Under the pieces are notes generated by a model, which saw nothing but the letters and a program-made list of their open reading frames with translations, did no database searches and was not told where the DNA came from. This document shows positions 18,036 through 25,749 of a stretch of DNA of 64,000 nucleotides, one piece after another (positions within the stretch are counted from its first letter, which is position 1; each line of letters opens with the position of its first letter). The DNA comes from Winogradskya consettensis (GTDB lineage: Bacteria; Actinomycetota; Actinomycetes; Mycobacteriales; Micromonosporaceae). The DNA lies in NCBI RefSeq assembly GCF_018332715.1, contig NZ_BOQP01000001.1, positions 1 through 64,000 on the forward strand, given 5' to 3'. The translations under genes were made by a program, and so were the position numbers.

Positions 18036-18818
18036 GTGGATACCTCGCAGGTCGGTTGCACCCTCGGTTTCGACGTGACCGAGCCCGCGGAGATCGTGTT
18101 GCAGATCGCCGCCCAGAAGCCCCGGAACGAGTCGTTGACGGTCTCGACCGACGGGGGCCGCGTGCCCACGACGGAGATCGGGGGTCGTCAGCACATCGTG
18201 CACGCTCCGAAGGGGATCCTCACGGTCACCTACAGTGCCGAGATGCCGGTCGAGCAGCCCCGGCCCGCGGATGTCACCGACCTCGAACGCATCGTCGCCC
18301 TGCGTCCGAGCCGCTACTGCCCGTCCGATCGGCTCGGTGGTTTCGCGGCGAAACAATTTAGTCAGGACAATGCCGCTGATACCGTACGCGCAATTGCGGC
18401 CTGGGTGCACGACCACCTCGACTATGTCGTGGGCAGCAGCGGCCCGTCCACCGACGCGAGCGACACCCTGATGGACGGCCGCGGGGTCTGCCGCGACTAC
18501 GCCCACCTGATGGCGACGTTGTGCCGCGCGAAGGACATCCCGGCCCGCGTCGCAGCTGTCTACGCTCCCGGCCTGTCGCCGATGGACTTCCACCTAGTGG
18601 TGGAGGCCGCGGTGCAGGGCCGCTGGACGGTCTGGGACGCGACCCGCCTGGCCCCGCGGCAGAGCCTGATCCGCATCACCACCGGCCGCGACGCCGCGGA
18701 CACCGCGTTCGCCACCACGATCTCCGGATACCTGCTGCTGCCCGAGCTGATGATCACGGCGGTTGCCGGCGGCTCCCTCCCTTATGACAACCACACCGAC
18801 CTGGTCGAACTCCCCTGA
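18036..18818 (+). CDS. Transglutaminase-like cysteine protease family protein
   Basis: The 260-residue protein carries the bacterial transglutaminase-like fold. The catalytic cysteine is in GRGVCRDYAHL near residue 153, the histidine in MDFHLVVEA near residue 189 and the aspartate in VWDATRLAP near residue 205. About 80 residues of beta-rich N-terminal domain precede it. There is no signal peptide, so it is cytoplasmic. Members of this family are mostly proteases or amidases of unknown target rather than true crosslinkers. It is divergent from the kinase gene and followed by a terminator shared with the convergent DUF4241 gene. Confidence 0.85.
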   Translation: MDTSQVGCTLGFDVTEPAEIVLQIAAQKPRNESLTVSTDGGRVPTTEIGGRQHIVHAPKGILTVTYSAEMPVEQPRPADVTDLERIVALRPSRYCPSDRLGGFAAKQFSQDNAADTVRAIAAWVHDHLDYVVGSSGPSTDASDTLMDGRGVCRDYAHLMATLCRAKDIPARVAAVYAPGLSPMDFHLVVEAAVQGRWTVWDATRLAPRQSLIRITTGRDAADTAFATTISGYLLLPELMITAVAGGSLPYDNHTDLVELP

Positions 18819-18832
18819 GGCAGCCCCCGCGC

Positions 18833-18870
18833 CGGGGCGGCCGGACCGGCCCCGCACCCACCGGGTGCGG
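18833..18870. terminator. Bidirectional terminator
   Basis: CCGCACCC-ACC-GGGTGCGG (18852-18870) forms a perfect 8-bp stem. It is preceded by a second GC-rich hairpin region (CGGGGC ... GCCCCG) from about 18833. The structure lies between the convergent transglutaminase and DUF4241 genes. Confidence 0.65.
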
Positions 18871-18876
18871 AGCGGG

Positions 18877-19533
18877 TCACAGAACGCGGAAGTCGGTGAC
18901 GAAGCTGGTGACGTCGCCGTCGGCGCCGCGGCCGATGAACGTGGCGTATGCGCCGTCTCCCCACCCCGTGCTGACCAGCAGAACGTTGGCTCCGCTGGCC
19001 TCGTGGGTGATCGCGTCGAGGGGGCTGGGCGCCGCCTCGATCACGGCCGGGATGTAGGCGTCCTCGAGGCGTTCGTAGGGCCAGCCCGCCAGGGCGGCGA
19101 CGGCCTGCTCGTCAGCGAACGTGCCGGTGCCGGAGTCGACCGGATAGACCGCGAAGCCGTCCTCGTCGATGCTCGCCGGGTCGGGGACGGCGGGATCGGG
19201 CACGCAGGCCGGCTCCCACGTGGTGGTGGGCTGGTCGCGGATGACCAGCTGCAGGGCGGCCGTGCGTCTGTCGGACTCGACCCGGTTTCCGGGTGGCCCG
19301 AAACCGATCACGGCGACCCACGCCCGCAGGGGGTAGCGGCCCGGGGTGACGGGAACGGTGAAAGGTGGCGAGTCGCCGGCGTAGACCAGCGGATCGCAGG
19401 CCACGACGCGTCCGGTGGGCAGCGTCACATCGCCGACCGGGACCATCGTGAGGTGGTAGTCATGGGTGTCGTCGGAGTGTCGTGCGCCCTCGCTCAGGAG
19501 CCGTCCCAGCAGCTCACCGATATCCACAGCCAT
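18877..19533 (-). CDS. DUF4241 domain protein
   Basis: The 218-residue soluble protein matches the DUF4241 family. It opens with a region stating a value and then PTGRVVACDPLVY, continues with VTPGRYPLRAWVAVI near residue 70, and ends with SGWGDG-type residues (VSTGWGDGAYATFIGRGADG) close to the C-terminus. The family has no proven function; it is often found near toxin or immunity loci, but nothing of that kind is next to it here. The ATG at 19533 is favoured because a TAGCGT box ends seven bases upstream. Longer upstream frames lack support. Confidence 0.8.
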   Translation of the reverse strand: MAVDIGELLGRLLSEGARHSDDTHDYHLTMVPVGDVTLPTGRVVACDPLVYAGDSPPFTVPVTPGRYPLRAWVAVIGFGPPGNRVESDRRTAALQLVIRDQPTTTWEPACVPDPAVPDPASIDEDGFAVYPVDSGTGTFADEQAVAALAGWPYERLEDAYIPAVIEAAPSPLDAITHEASGANVLLVSTGWGDGAYATFIGRGADGDVTSFVTDFRVL

Positions 19534-19540
19534 ACCCCGC

Positions 19541-19546
19541 ACGCTA
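19541..19546 (-). promoter_or_regulatory. Leaderless promoter -10 of the DUF4241 gene
   Basis: On the minus strand TAGCGT ends seven bases before the ATG at 19533, with no ribosome binding site between. Confidence 0.5.
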
Positions 19547-19592
19547 TCCCCGACCACCGACAAAAACCGCCACCCCACCCCCGGCCCCGGAA

Positions 19593-20804
19593 CTACTGAG
19601 GAAAGGCATCCGGATCGACGTCGCTGGTGGTCGCATTGCCACCGACCACCGGTGTCAGCGTGATCGTCCAGATGGAGGACGTACGCGAGGTCGTGCTGAA
19701 CTTGAACGTGTCGTCGAACTTGCTGAAGCCGCAGTCGCGGGTGAACCCCTTCTTCGCGGAATTCCAGTCGGTGCCGGTCGCCGTGTAGATGCGGTAGGTG
19801 CCGTCCTTGATGCCCTTGGCGGTGTACGACTTCCCGCCCCGGACGTAGACCGTGAAGACCGTCTTCTTGCCCTTGACCAGCGAGACCGTGGTGTCGTCCC
19901 CGCCGTTCTCGATCTTCAGGTGACCGAGCCCGCCGGTGGAGGTCCGCTTGACGTACTTGCCGTTGCTGAGGCGGCGGTTCTGGTCCTTGGGCGCGGCCGG
20001 CAGGAACGTCCCGAACTTGTACTTGCCGTTGGCCGAGGTCAGCTTCTTGACGTCGGCGCGGATGCCGTCGGCCCAACCGGACTGCAGCACCGATGCGTAC
20101 GGTGACGCGGCCGGGCATTCCTGCTTGGTGCCCGCGGTCTCCTCGATGATGTCGCCGAAGCTGTCGAGCTGCTGCGCGAGATCCTCGTGGACGCTTTCGG
20201 CACCGGCGGGTGGCTCGCTGGCGCGCAACTTGTCTGCCTCGTTGCGGATGCTGGCCGCCGCGGCCGGAGCGGCTTTCGCGAACGCCTTGTTGTCGCTGGT
20301 GTTGAGCTTGCCGAAGGTCGCCCTGATGGCGTTGTCGGAGCCGGTGAGCAGTGCGGCGTACTGCTCGGGGGTGCTCGGCGCCGTCGTGGTCGGCGCGATC
20401 GTCGGCGCGGTGGTGGTGCCCGTCGCGATCAGGGTTTCGGCAACCGGTTTCTCGTCGTCGTCCCCGCCGGAGAAGGCGCCGATGACGCCGATGCAGCCGG
20501 CCACCAGGACCGCTGCGACACCGAGACCGATGAGCTTGTTACGCCGCCCGGACCGCTGCACGGCGATCGGCGGCCCCGCGAGAACGGGCGCGGGAGCAGG
20601 GAAGGGCAACGTCACACGTACGGTGACGGCGACCTTGCCGCCGGGTGAGTCGACCCACAGCACCGCGCCGTCCGTCGTGCCCGGCGGGACCGTGATGTGC
20701 AACGGTCCGTGGGTGGGTGACCAGAGTGATCTGATCGTGCCGGCCGCTGCTTCCGCCGGTGGAATCTCAATGGTTGCGCTGATGTATCCCGGCTCCCCCG
20801 TCAT
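19593..20804 (-). CDS. Membrane-anchored protein with exported C-terminal domain
   Basis: I do not recognise a named family for this 403-residue protein. Residues 1-85 are cytoplasmic and contain HGPLHITVPPGTTDGAVLWV, which resembles the beta-sandwich segment of DnaJ C-terminal domains. One transmembrane helix spans about residues 90-112 (LIGLGVAAVLVAGCIGVIGAF). A Thr/Pro-rich stalk follows, then an exported domain with two cysteines (TKQECPAASP and RDCGFSKF). The C-terminal part (TVYVRGGKSYTAKGIKDGTY) suggests a beta-rich fold. The start follows a CATACT box by seven bases. A sensor or envelope role is possible but unproved. Confidence 0.75.
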   Translation of the reverse strand: MTGEPGYISATIEIPPAEAAAGTIRSLWSPTHGPLHITVPPGTTDGAVLWVDSPGGKVAVTVRVTLPFPAPAPVLAGPPIAVQRSGRRNKLIGLGVAAVLVAGCIGVIGAFSGGDDDEKPVAETLIATGTTTAPTIAPTTTAPSTPEQYAALLTGSDNAIRATFGKLNTSDNKAFAKAAPAAAASIRNEADKLRASEPPAGAESVHEDLAQQLDSFGDIIEETAGTKQECPAASPYASVLQSGWADGIRADVKKLTSANGKYKFGTFLPAAPKDQNRRLSNGKYVKRTSTGGLGHLKIENGGDDTTVSLVKGKKTVFTVYVRGGKSYTAKGIKDGTYRIYTATGTDWNSAKKGFTRDCGFSKFDDTFKFSTTSRTSSIWTITLTPVVGGNATTSDVDPDAFPQ

Positions 20805-20811
20805 ACCGAAA

Positions 20812-20817
20812 AGTATG
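20812..20817 (-). promoter_or_regulatory. Leaderless promoter -10 of the 403-residue membrane protein
   Basis: On the minus strand CATACT ends seven bases before the ATG at 20804, and no Shine-Dalgarno is present. Confidence 0.45.
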
Positions 20818-20946
20818 AATGAGCACCGCCGGATCCCGCTGCCCGCTTTCCGTCACAAAGTGAGGACGCAAAGTGAGCGCGTGTATGCATCGCGACAAAT
20901 TGGACGCTGATCAGTCGTTGACGACAGCTCAGTCCATGGAGACAAC

Positions 20947-21066
20947 TCAGCCCATGAACAGCATGGCCCCGACGCCGAGCAGGACGAGCATCAGCAGGCC
21001 GATCAGCAGACCGCGCTCGGAGGAGTCGGCGGTGGGGGCGGTCGTGGTCATCGGCTCAGTGCTCAT
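20947..21066 (-). CDS. 39-residue single-helix membrane protein
   Basis: This short gene has a strong ribosome binding site, GAAGGA (minus strand, 21075-21080), eight bases before its ATG. It encodes 39 residues: a polar, Thr-rich N-terminus (MSTEPMTTTAPTADSSERG) and one hydrophobic helix (LLIGLLMLVLLGVGAMLFMG) ending at the C-terminus. The layout suggests N-in or N-out insertion as a tiny membrane protein. It lies between the convergent-side membrane protein gene and the divergent phospholipase-D-like gene. Function unknown. Bases 20818-20946 beside it show no further gene. Confidence 0.72.
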   Translation of the reverse strand: MSTEPMTTTAPTADSSERGLLIGLLMLVLLGVGAMLFMG

Positions 21067-21124
21067 GGGGTGTGTCCTTCGACGCGATGGCGGGCTTGGG
21101 GGTGCGTGCGGGTGCCGGGGGGCC

Positions 21125-21154
21125 TAGCGTTGAGGCGTCGTCGACCTCGAAGGG
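21125..21154 (+). promoter_or_regulatory. Promoter -10 and RBS of the phospholipase-D-like gene
   Basis: TAGCGT (21125-21130) is a plausible -10 box. GAAGGG (21149-21154) lies seven bases before the GTG at 21162 and decides that start over the in-frame upstream codon at 21072, which would add 30 residues of low quality. Confidence 0.5.
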
Positions 21155-21161
21155 CTGCCCG

Positions 21162-22739
21162 GTGCAACTGGAGGACTGGTTTCTGACCACGCAGGAGCGG
21201 GGCAACCCGGACTCCGAGATACCCACCTGGTGCGAGGGAAACACCGCCGAGCCGCTTTTCCACGGAAGAAACTATTTCGACCGGTTGGTGAACGAGGTCG
21301 AACAGCTCGGTGACGGTGACTATCTCTTCTTCACCGACTGGCGTGGCGACCCCGACGAGCGGATGCGCGACGACGGCCCGACCATTGCGGAGCTCTTCGC
21401 GGCGGCGGCCAAGCGCGGCGTGGTGGTCAAGGGTCTGCTCTGGCGCTCACACATCGACAAACTCGCCTACAGCGAGGAAGAGAACCGGGACCTGAGTGAG
21501 GACATCGCGGCCGCGGGTGGCGAGGTCCTGCTCGATCAGAGGGTACGGCGAGGAGGCTCGCACCATCAGAAGGTCGTGATCCTCCGGCACCCCGGCGAAC
21601 CCGAGCGCGACATCGCGTTCGCGGGCGGCATCGACCTGTGTCACAGCCGGCGCGACGACGAGCGGCACCACGGCGACCCGCAGCCGATCGCGATGGCCTC
21701 GGCGTATGGTAAGAATCCGCCCTGGCACGACGTGCAGCTGGCCCTGCGCGGACCGGTCGTCGGCGCCCTCGATCTTTCCTTCCGGGAGCGGTGGAACGAC
21801 CCGGCCCCGCTGGACCAGCACGGCCCGATCTCCACGATCACGGACAAGCTCCGGCACGCCGATCTCCGCGCCGACCGGCTGCCGCCGCAGCCCGCCGACC
21901 CGCCCCGGGCCGGCTCGCACAACATTCAGGTGCTGCGGACCTATCCGGCTATGCGCCCGCCCTACAGCTTCGCGAGCCTGGGGGAGCAGAGCATCGCCCG
22001 CGGCTATACAAAAGCCATCAAACGGGCACGCCAGCTGATCTACCTCGAAGATCAGTATCTGTGGTCGACCGAGGTCGCCCAGCTGTTCGCCGAAGCGCTC
22101 ACCGACAATCCCGAGCTCAACCTGATCGCGGTGGTGCCCCGTCACCCCGATGTGGACGGACGATTCGCGCTCCCGCCCAACCAGATCGGCCGCGAGGAGG
22201 CCATCGAGCTGTGCCGCAGCGCCGCACCGGACCGCGTGCACATCTTCGACGTGGAGAACCACGCCGGCACGCCGGTCTACGTGCACGCCAAGGTCTGCGT
22301 GATCGACGACGTGTGGGCCAGCGTGGGCAGCGACAACTTCAACCGGCGATCCTGGACGCACGACAGCGAGCTCTCCTGCGCGGTCCTCGACGAGACCCGC
22401 GACGAGCGGGAGCCGGCCGATCCGGCGGGCCTGGGTGATCAGGCGCGCGTTTACGCGCGGCACCTGCGGTTGTCGCTGCTGCGCGAGCACCTCGACCTGT
22501 CCGAGGACGAGGACCTTCTGGACCCCGGTTCCGCCGTACGCACAGTGAGCGCGATCGCCGGCAAACTCAGCGACTGGCACGCGAACGGCGAGCAGGGTCC
22601 CCGTCCTCCGGGCCGGTTGATGCCCCACAAGCCCGAGCGGCTCCCGTGGTTCCAGCGGTTCTGGGCGAAGCCCGCGTACCGTCTCATGTATGACCCGGAC
22701 GGCCGGTCCTGGCGCGCCCGCCGGGCAGGCGACTGGTAA
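21162..22739 (+). CDS. Phospholipase D-like protein (two HKD motifs)
   Basis: The 525-residue protein contains both halves of a PLD active site. The first is GSHHQKVVILR near residue 140, leading to AFAGGIDLCHSRRDD. The second is YVHAKVCVIDDVWASVGSDN near residue 370. Each gives the H-x-K core, and together they form one catalytic centre for phosphodiester transfer or hydrolysis. No signal peptide or membrane helix is seen, so unlike secreted actinobacterial PLDs it looks cytoplasmic. It resembles the eukaryote-like PLD group. The substrate (phospholipid or other phosphodiester) is open. Confidence 0.88.
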   Translation: MQLEDWFLTTQERGNPDSEIPTWCEGNTAEPLFHGRNYFDRLVNEVEQLGDGDYLFFTDWRGDPDERMRDDGPTIAELFAAAAKRGVVVKGLLWRSHIDKLAYSEEENRDLSEDIAAAGGEVLLDQRVRRGGSHHQKVVILRHPGEPERDIAFAGGIDLCHSRRDDERHHGDPQPIAMASAYGKNPPWHDVQLALRGPVVGALDLSFRERWNDPAPLDQHGPISTITDKLRHADLRADRLPPQPADPPRAGSHNIQVLRTYPAMRPPYSFASLGEQSIARGYTKAIKRARQLIYLEDQYLWSTEVAQLFAEALTDNPELNLIAVVPRHPDVDGRFALPPNQIGREEAIELCRSAAPDRVHIFDVENHAGTPVYVHAKVCVIDDVWASVGSDNFNRRSWTHDSELSCAVLDETRDEREPADPAGLGDQARVYARHLRLSLLREHLDLSEDEDLLDPGSAVRTVSAIAGKLSDWHANGEQGPRPPGRLMPHKPERLPWFQRFWAKPAYRLMYDPDGRSWRARRAGDW

Positions 22740-22760
22740 GCCATCGCCGTCGGCCCGAAG

Positions 22761-22792
22761 GTAGACCCAGGTATACCCCCGCCGTAGACCCA
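22761..22792 (+). promoter_or_regulatory. Direct repeats upstream of the sensor kinase
   Basis: GTAGACCCA occurs at 22761-22769 and again at 22784-22792, 23 bases apart, or about two helical turns. The pair lies 30-60 bases upstream of the -10 box of the histidine kinase gene, so it is a candidate activator site, perhaps for the cognate response regulator. Confidence 0.35.
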
Positions 22793-22822
22793 AGCGGCTG
22801 GCTCGCCCGGCCCGGCCGGCAA

Positions 22823-22834
22823 TACCGTAATTCC
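22823..22834 (+). promoter_or_regulatory. Leaderless promoter -10 of the sensor kinase
   Basis: TACCGT (22823-22828) ends six bases before the GTG at 22835. No ribosome binding site is present. Confidence 0.55.
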
Positions 22835-24184
22835 GTGCCTACCACCCAAGCTCCGACGCTGGCCCTCCTGAATCGCCGCTACCTGCTCACCGGCGGTCCC
22901 TGGCGGGCACTCTTCTACCTGTTCTCGACGCTGCCGTTCGCCATCCCGGTCGCCATCGCGGCCGGCGTGCTGGCGCTGCCCTACCTGGCGGCCATGTCCA
23001 GCCTGAGCCGCGGCGCCGCGCCGGACGGCCCCGTGCTGTTCCTCATGATCGTGTCGCTGGCGCTGCTGCTCGTCCTCGGTCCCCTCGTGGCCGTGCCCCT
23101 GGGCGTGGTCGAGCGCGCCCGGCTGTCCCTGATGGACAGTCGCCCCCTGCCGTCCCCGCACCCGCCGTCCCCCGCGGACCTCGTCTCCTGGCTCCGCACC
23201 CGTTACTCGGAGCCCGCCACGTGGCGCGAACTGCTCTACGCACTGTTCCTCGCGACGGTGGTGCCGGCCGCGTACGCGATAGCCGGTTTTCTGATCATCA
23301 TCGAGGCGGCCCTGCTGCTCGGTCCGTTCTTCGTCACCGGAGGATCGGCCTTCTGGACGATCGGCGCGTTCGAGGTCCGCACTCCCGCTCAGGCGATCCC
23401 GCTGTTCCTGCTCGGCATTCTGATGGTGCCGGTGTTCGGCTACCTGGCCGGGCTGCTGGCCACCGGCCAGGCCTTCGCGGCCCGTGCGCTGCTCGGCGAC
23501 CGGACCGGCCTCGAGCTGCACCAGGTCGCCCAGTCCCGCGCCCGCCTCGCCGACGCCTTCGACCTGGAGCGGCGCCGCATCGAACGCGACCTGCACGACG
23601 GCGCCCAGCACCGCCTGACCAGCCTCACCCTGCAACTCGGCATGGCGCGCCTGGACGTGCCGGCCGACTCACCCGCCGCCGAGCCGCTCACCCGCGCCCA
23701 CGACCAGGCCAAGGACCTGATGGTCGTCCTGCGCGACCTGATCTACGGCATCCGCCCCCAGGCACTGACCGACCTCGGCCTCCCGGCGGCCCTGCGCGAA
23801 CTGGCCGGCCGTTCGCCGCTCCCGGTCGCGGTGACCGTCGCGGACGGCGTCCCCCGTCCCGCCGAGCAGACCGAGGGCACCGCCTACTTCGCCGCCTCCG
23901 AAGCCCTCGCCAACATCGTCAAACACGCCGAAGCCACCCGGGCCGACGTCCTCCTCGCCCGAGCCGGCGAAACCCTCATCCTCGAGATCCGCGACGACGG
24001 ACAGGGCGGCGCCGACCCCACCCGGGGAACAGGCCTGACCGGCCTCGCCGACCGCGTCGCCGCTTCCGGCGGCCGCCTCCTGCTCTCCAGCCCCCAGGAC
24101 GGTCCCACCCTGCTACGCATCGAACTCCCGCTGATCGCCGCACCCGCGCCGGCTGCGTCACTTCCCGCGGCCGGGCGCCCGTGA
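22835..24184 (+). CDS. Sensor histidine kinase (NarL/LiaS-type) with membrane sensor domain
   Basis: The 449-residue protein has an N-terminal membrane sensor region with four or more helices (about residues 25-75, 135-180 and 185-220). The dimerisation/phosphoacceptor segment ERRRIERDLHDGAQHRL follows near residue 252, with histidine as phosphoacceptor. An HATPase domain comes next (ASEALANIVKHAE near residue 352, EIRDDGQGGADPTRGTGL near residue 388). The layout matches actinobacterial kinases with the PF13796-type sensor. It overlaps its response regulator gene by GTGA. The stimulus is unknown; envelope stress is common for relatives. Confidence 0.92.
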   Translation: MPTTQAPTLALLNRRYLLTGGPWRALFYLFSTLPFAIPVAIAAGVLALPYLAAMSSLSRGAAPDGPVLFLMIVSLALLLVLGPLVAVPLGVVERARLSLMDSRPLPSPHPPSPADLVSWLRTRYSEPATWRELLYALFLATVVPAAYAIAGFLIIIEAALLLGPFFVTGGSAFWTIGAFEVRTPAQAIPLFLLGILMVPVFGYLAGLLATGQAFAARALLGDRTGLELHQVAQSRARLADAFDLERRRIERDLHDGAQHRLTSLTLQLGMARLDVPADSPAAEPLTRAHDQAKDLMVVLRDLIYGIRPQALTDLGLPAALRELAGRSPLPVAVTVADGVPRPAEQTEGTAYFAASEALANIVKHAEATRADVLLARAGETLILEIRDDGQGGADPTRGTGLTGLADRVAASGGRLLLSSPQDGPTLLRIELPLIAAPAPAASLPAAGRP

Positions 24185-24825
24185 CCCGCGTAGTGCTCGC
24201 GGAGGACGGCGTCCTGCTCCGCGAAGGCCTGGTCAGCGTCCTCGCCCGCTTCGGCTTTGACGTGGTGGCGGCCGTCAGCGATGCCGAAGAGCTGGTCGCC
24301 GTGGTCGCCGAGCACCGCCCCGACCTGGTCATCACCGACATCCGCATGCCCCCGACGTTCCGCGACGAAGGCCTCCAGGCAGCGGTGGCCCTCCGCCGCC
24401 TCCGCCCGGACCTCCCGATCGTGGTCCTCAGCCAGTACGTCCAGGCCGACTACGCCACAACCCTGCTCAGCACGGGCGACGGCCGCGCGGTCGGCTACCT
24501 CCTCAAAGACCGGGTGGCCGACGTCCAGGACTTCGCCAAAAGCCTGCGATCGGTAACCGCCGGCGCCACGGTCATCGACCCCGAAGTGGTCCGCCGCCTC
24601 CTGCACCGCCCCCCGGACCCCCTGACCACCCTTTCCACCCGGGAACGCGAAGTCCTTTCCCTGGTCGCCGAGGGCCACTCCAACTCGGCGATCGCCACCC
24701 GCCTCTTCATCACCGAGGCCGCCATCACCAAACACGTCGGCAACATCCTCACCAAACTCAACCTCCCACCCACGGACCAGGCCAACCGCCGGGTCCTGGC
24801 CGTCCTCCGCTACCTCCGCGCCTGA
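24181..24825 (+). CDS. LuxR/NarL-family response regulator
   Basis: The 214-residue response regulator has a receiver domain (VVLAEDGVLLREGL at the start, phosphoacceptor aspartate in DLVITDIRMPP near residue 55, conserved lysine in YLLKDRV near residue 107). A LuxR-type helix-turn-helix follows (LSTREREVLSLVAEGHSNSA near residue 148, ITKHVGNILTKL). The GTG start overlaps the kinase stop. It presumably acts with the upstream kinase and may bind the direct repeats before the operon. No transporter follows, so the targets lie elsewhere or are autoregulatory. Confidence 0.93.
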   Translation: MTRVVLAEDGVLLREGLVSVLARFGFDVVAAVSDAEELVAVVAEHRPDLVITDIRMPPTFRDEGLQAAVALRRLRPDLPIVVLSQYVQADYATTLLSTGDGRAVGYLLKDRVADVQDFAKSLRSVTAGATVIDPEVVRRLLHRPPDPLTTLSTREREVLSLVAEGHSNSAIATRLFITEAAITKHVGNILTKLNLPPTDQANRRVLAVLRYLRA

Positions 24826-24828
24826 CCG

Positions 24829-25287
24829 TCAGCCGTCCCGCCGCAGGGGCTTGCTCATCTCCAGGTAGGCGCTGCCGTCCCAGGCGACCGCCTGCCGGTC
24901 CAGCACATATCCGTTGGCCCGGTAGAAGTCGCGGGCGTGCATCGCTACTCCGGCGTAGATCGCCGGGTGGGCTGTGCGCGTACGGAAATCGTGCTCGACG
25001 TGGTGCAGTAAGGCTGAGCCGATGCCCTGGCGGGTGAACGGCGGGTCGACGTAGACGTGGCGCAAGCGGTCGTCCTCCCACCCGGCCAGACCCGTGATGA
25101 CCTCGCCGATACGGGCGACGAACAAGCGCCCGCTCGCGGCCATCGCCACCAGGTGGGCCGGGTCGACGTCGGCGAGCAGGGTTTCGACCTCGCGAGGTGA
25201 ATCGGCGACAGGTGCCTGGGCCTCGAAGGCGACGCGGCGGATCTGCAGGAGGCGCGGCACGTCGGTGGGGTGAGCTGGGGTAATCAT
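24829..25287 (-). CDS. GNAT family N-acetyltransferase
   Basis: The 152-residue GNAT protein starts at ATG 25287 (MITPAHPTDVPRLLQIRRVAFEA). The acetyl-CoA-binding region is LRHVYVDPPFTRQGIGSALLHHVE near residues 80-103, containing the Q/RxxGxG/A signature as RQGIGS. A later DFYRANGY motif near residue 132 is typical of the fold. An upstream in-frame extension to 25458 lies opposite the divergent gene and is unlikely to be used. The gene converges on the response regulator with only a few bases between them. The substrate is unknown. Confidence 0.85.
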   Translation of the reverse strand: MITPAHPTDVPRLLQIRRVAFEAQAPVADSPREVETLLADVDPAHLVAMAASGRLFVARIGEVITGLAGWEDDRLRHVYVDPPFTRQGIGSALLHHVEHDFRTRTAHPAIYAGVAMHARDFYRANGYVLDRQAVAWDGSAYLEMSKPLRRDG

Positions 25288-25332
25288 GCTCGGGAGGCCT
25301 ACCCGTCGGCGAAAGTGGGTAATCGGGTCGCC

Positions 25333-25749
25333 ATGACGTACCGGGTTGAGTACAACGGCGAGGATCTCGAGGTCGCCACCCTGGATTCCGCGCTGGACAA
25401 CGCGAAGCACGCGATCGCCAGTGATGTCGGGCGGATCAGTGGGTGGGCGGTCGAGCATGACGAGACGATCAACGACTGGTTCGTGCAGGGTGTGCTCGAC
25501 GGGCAGGCGGTGGGGCCGACCGCGGTGGTGAGCGGGCCGGAACCGATGCTGACGGCGGAGACGCGGCGGGCGCCGGCTGCGGCTGAGCGCGAGGTGCTGC
25601 GGATGACCGTCACCGGAGCGACCCCGGCGGAGGCCCTGCAGATGGCCGCGTCATGGCTCGCCGGGCGGCCGGAGATCATCGACGTGGACGACATCGGCTG
25701 GCACCCCACCCGCGCGGGCTACCAGGCCAAGATCTACTACCGGGCCTGA
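25333..25749 (+). CDS. Hypothetical protein
   Basis: I do not recognise this 138-residue soluble protein. It starts MTYRVEYNGEDLEVATLDSA and has two alpha/beta halves joined by a region rich in alanine. The second half (ALQMAASWLAGRPEIIDVDDIGWH) could be a small ferredoxin-like fold. There is no strong ribosome binding site. TAATCG lies seven bases before the ATG and may be a weak leaderless -10. The gene is divergent from a GNAT gene and its last 13 bases overlap the convergent GNAT gene at 25737. Codon use is typical of the genome, so it is probably real. Confidence 0.7.
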   Translation: MTYRVEYNGEDLEVATLDSALDNAKHAIASDVGRISGWAVEHDETINDWFVQGVLDGQAVGPTAVVSGPEPMLTAETRRAPAAAEREVLRMTVTGATPAEALQMAASWLAGRPEIIDVDDIGWHPTRAGYQAKIYYRA

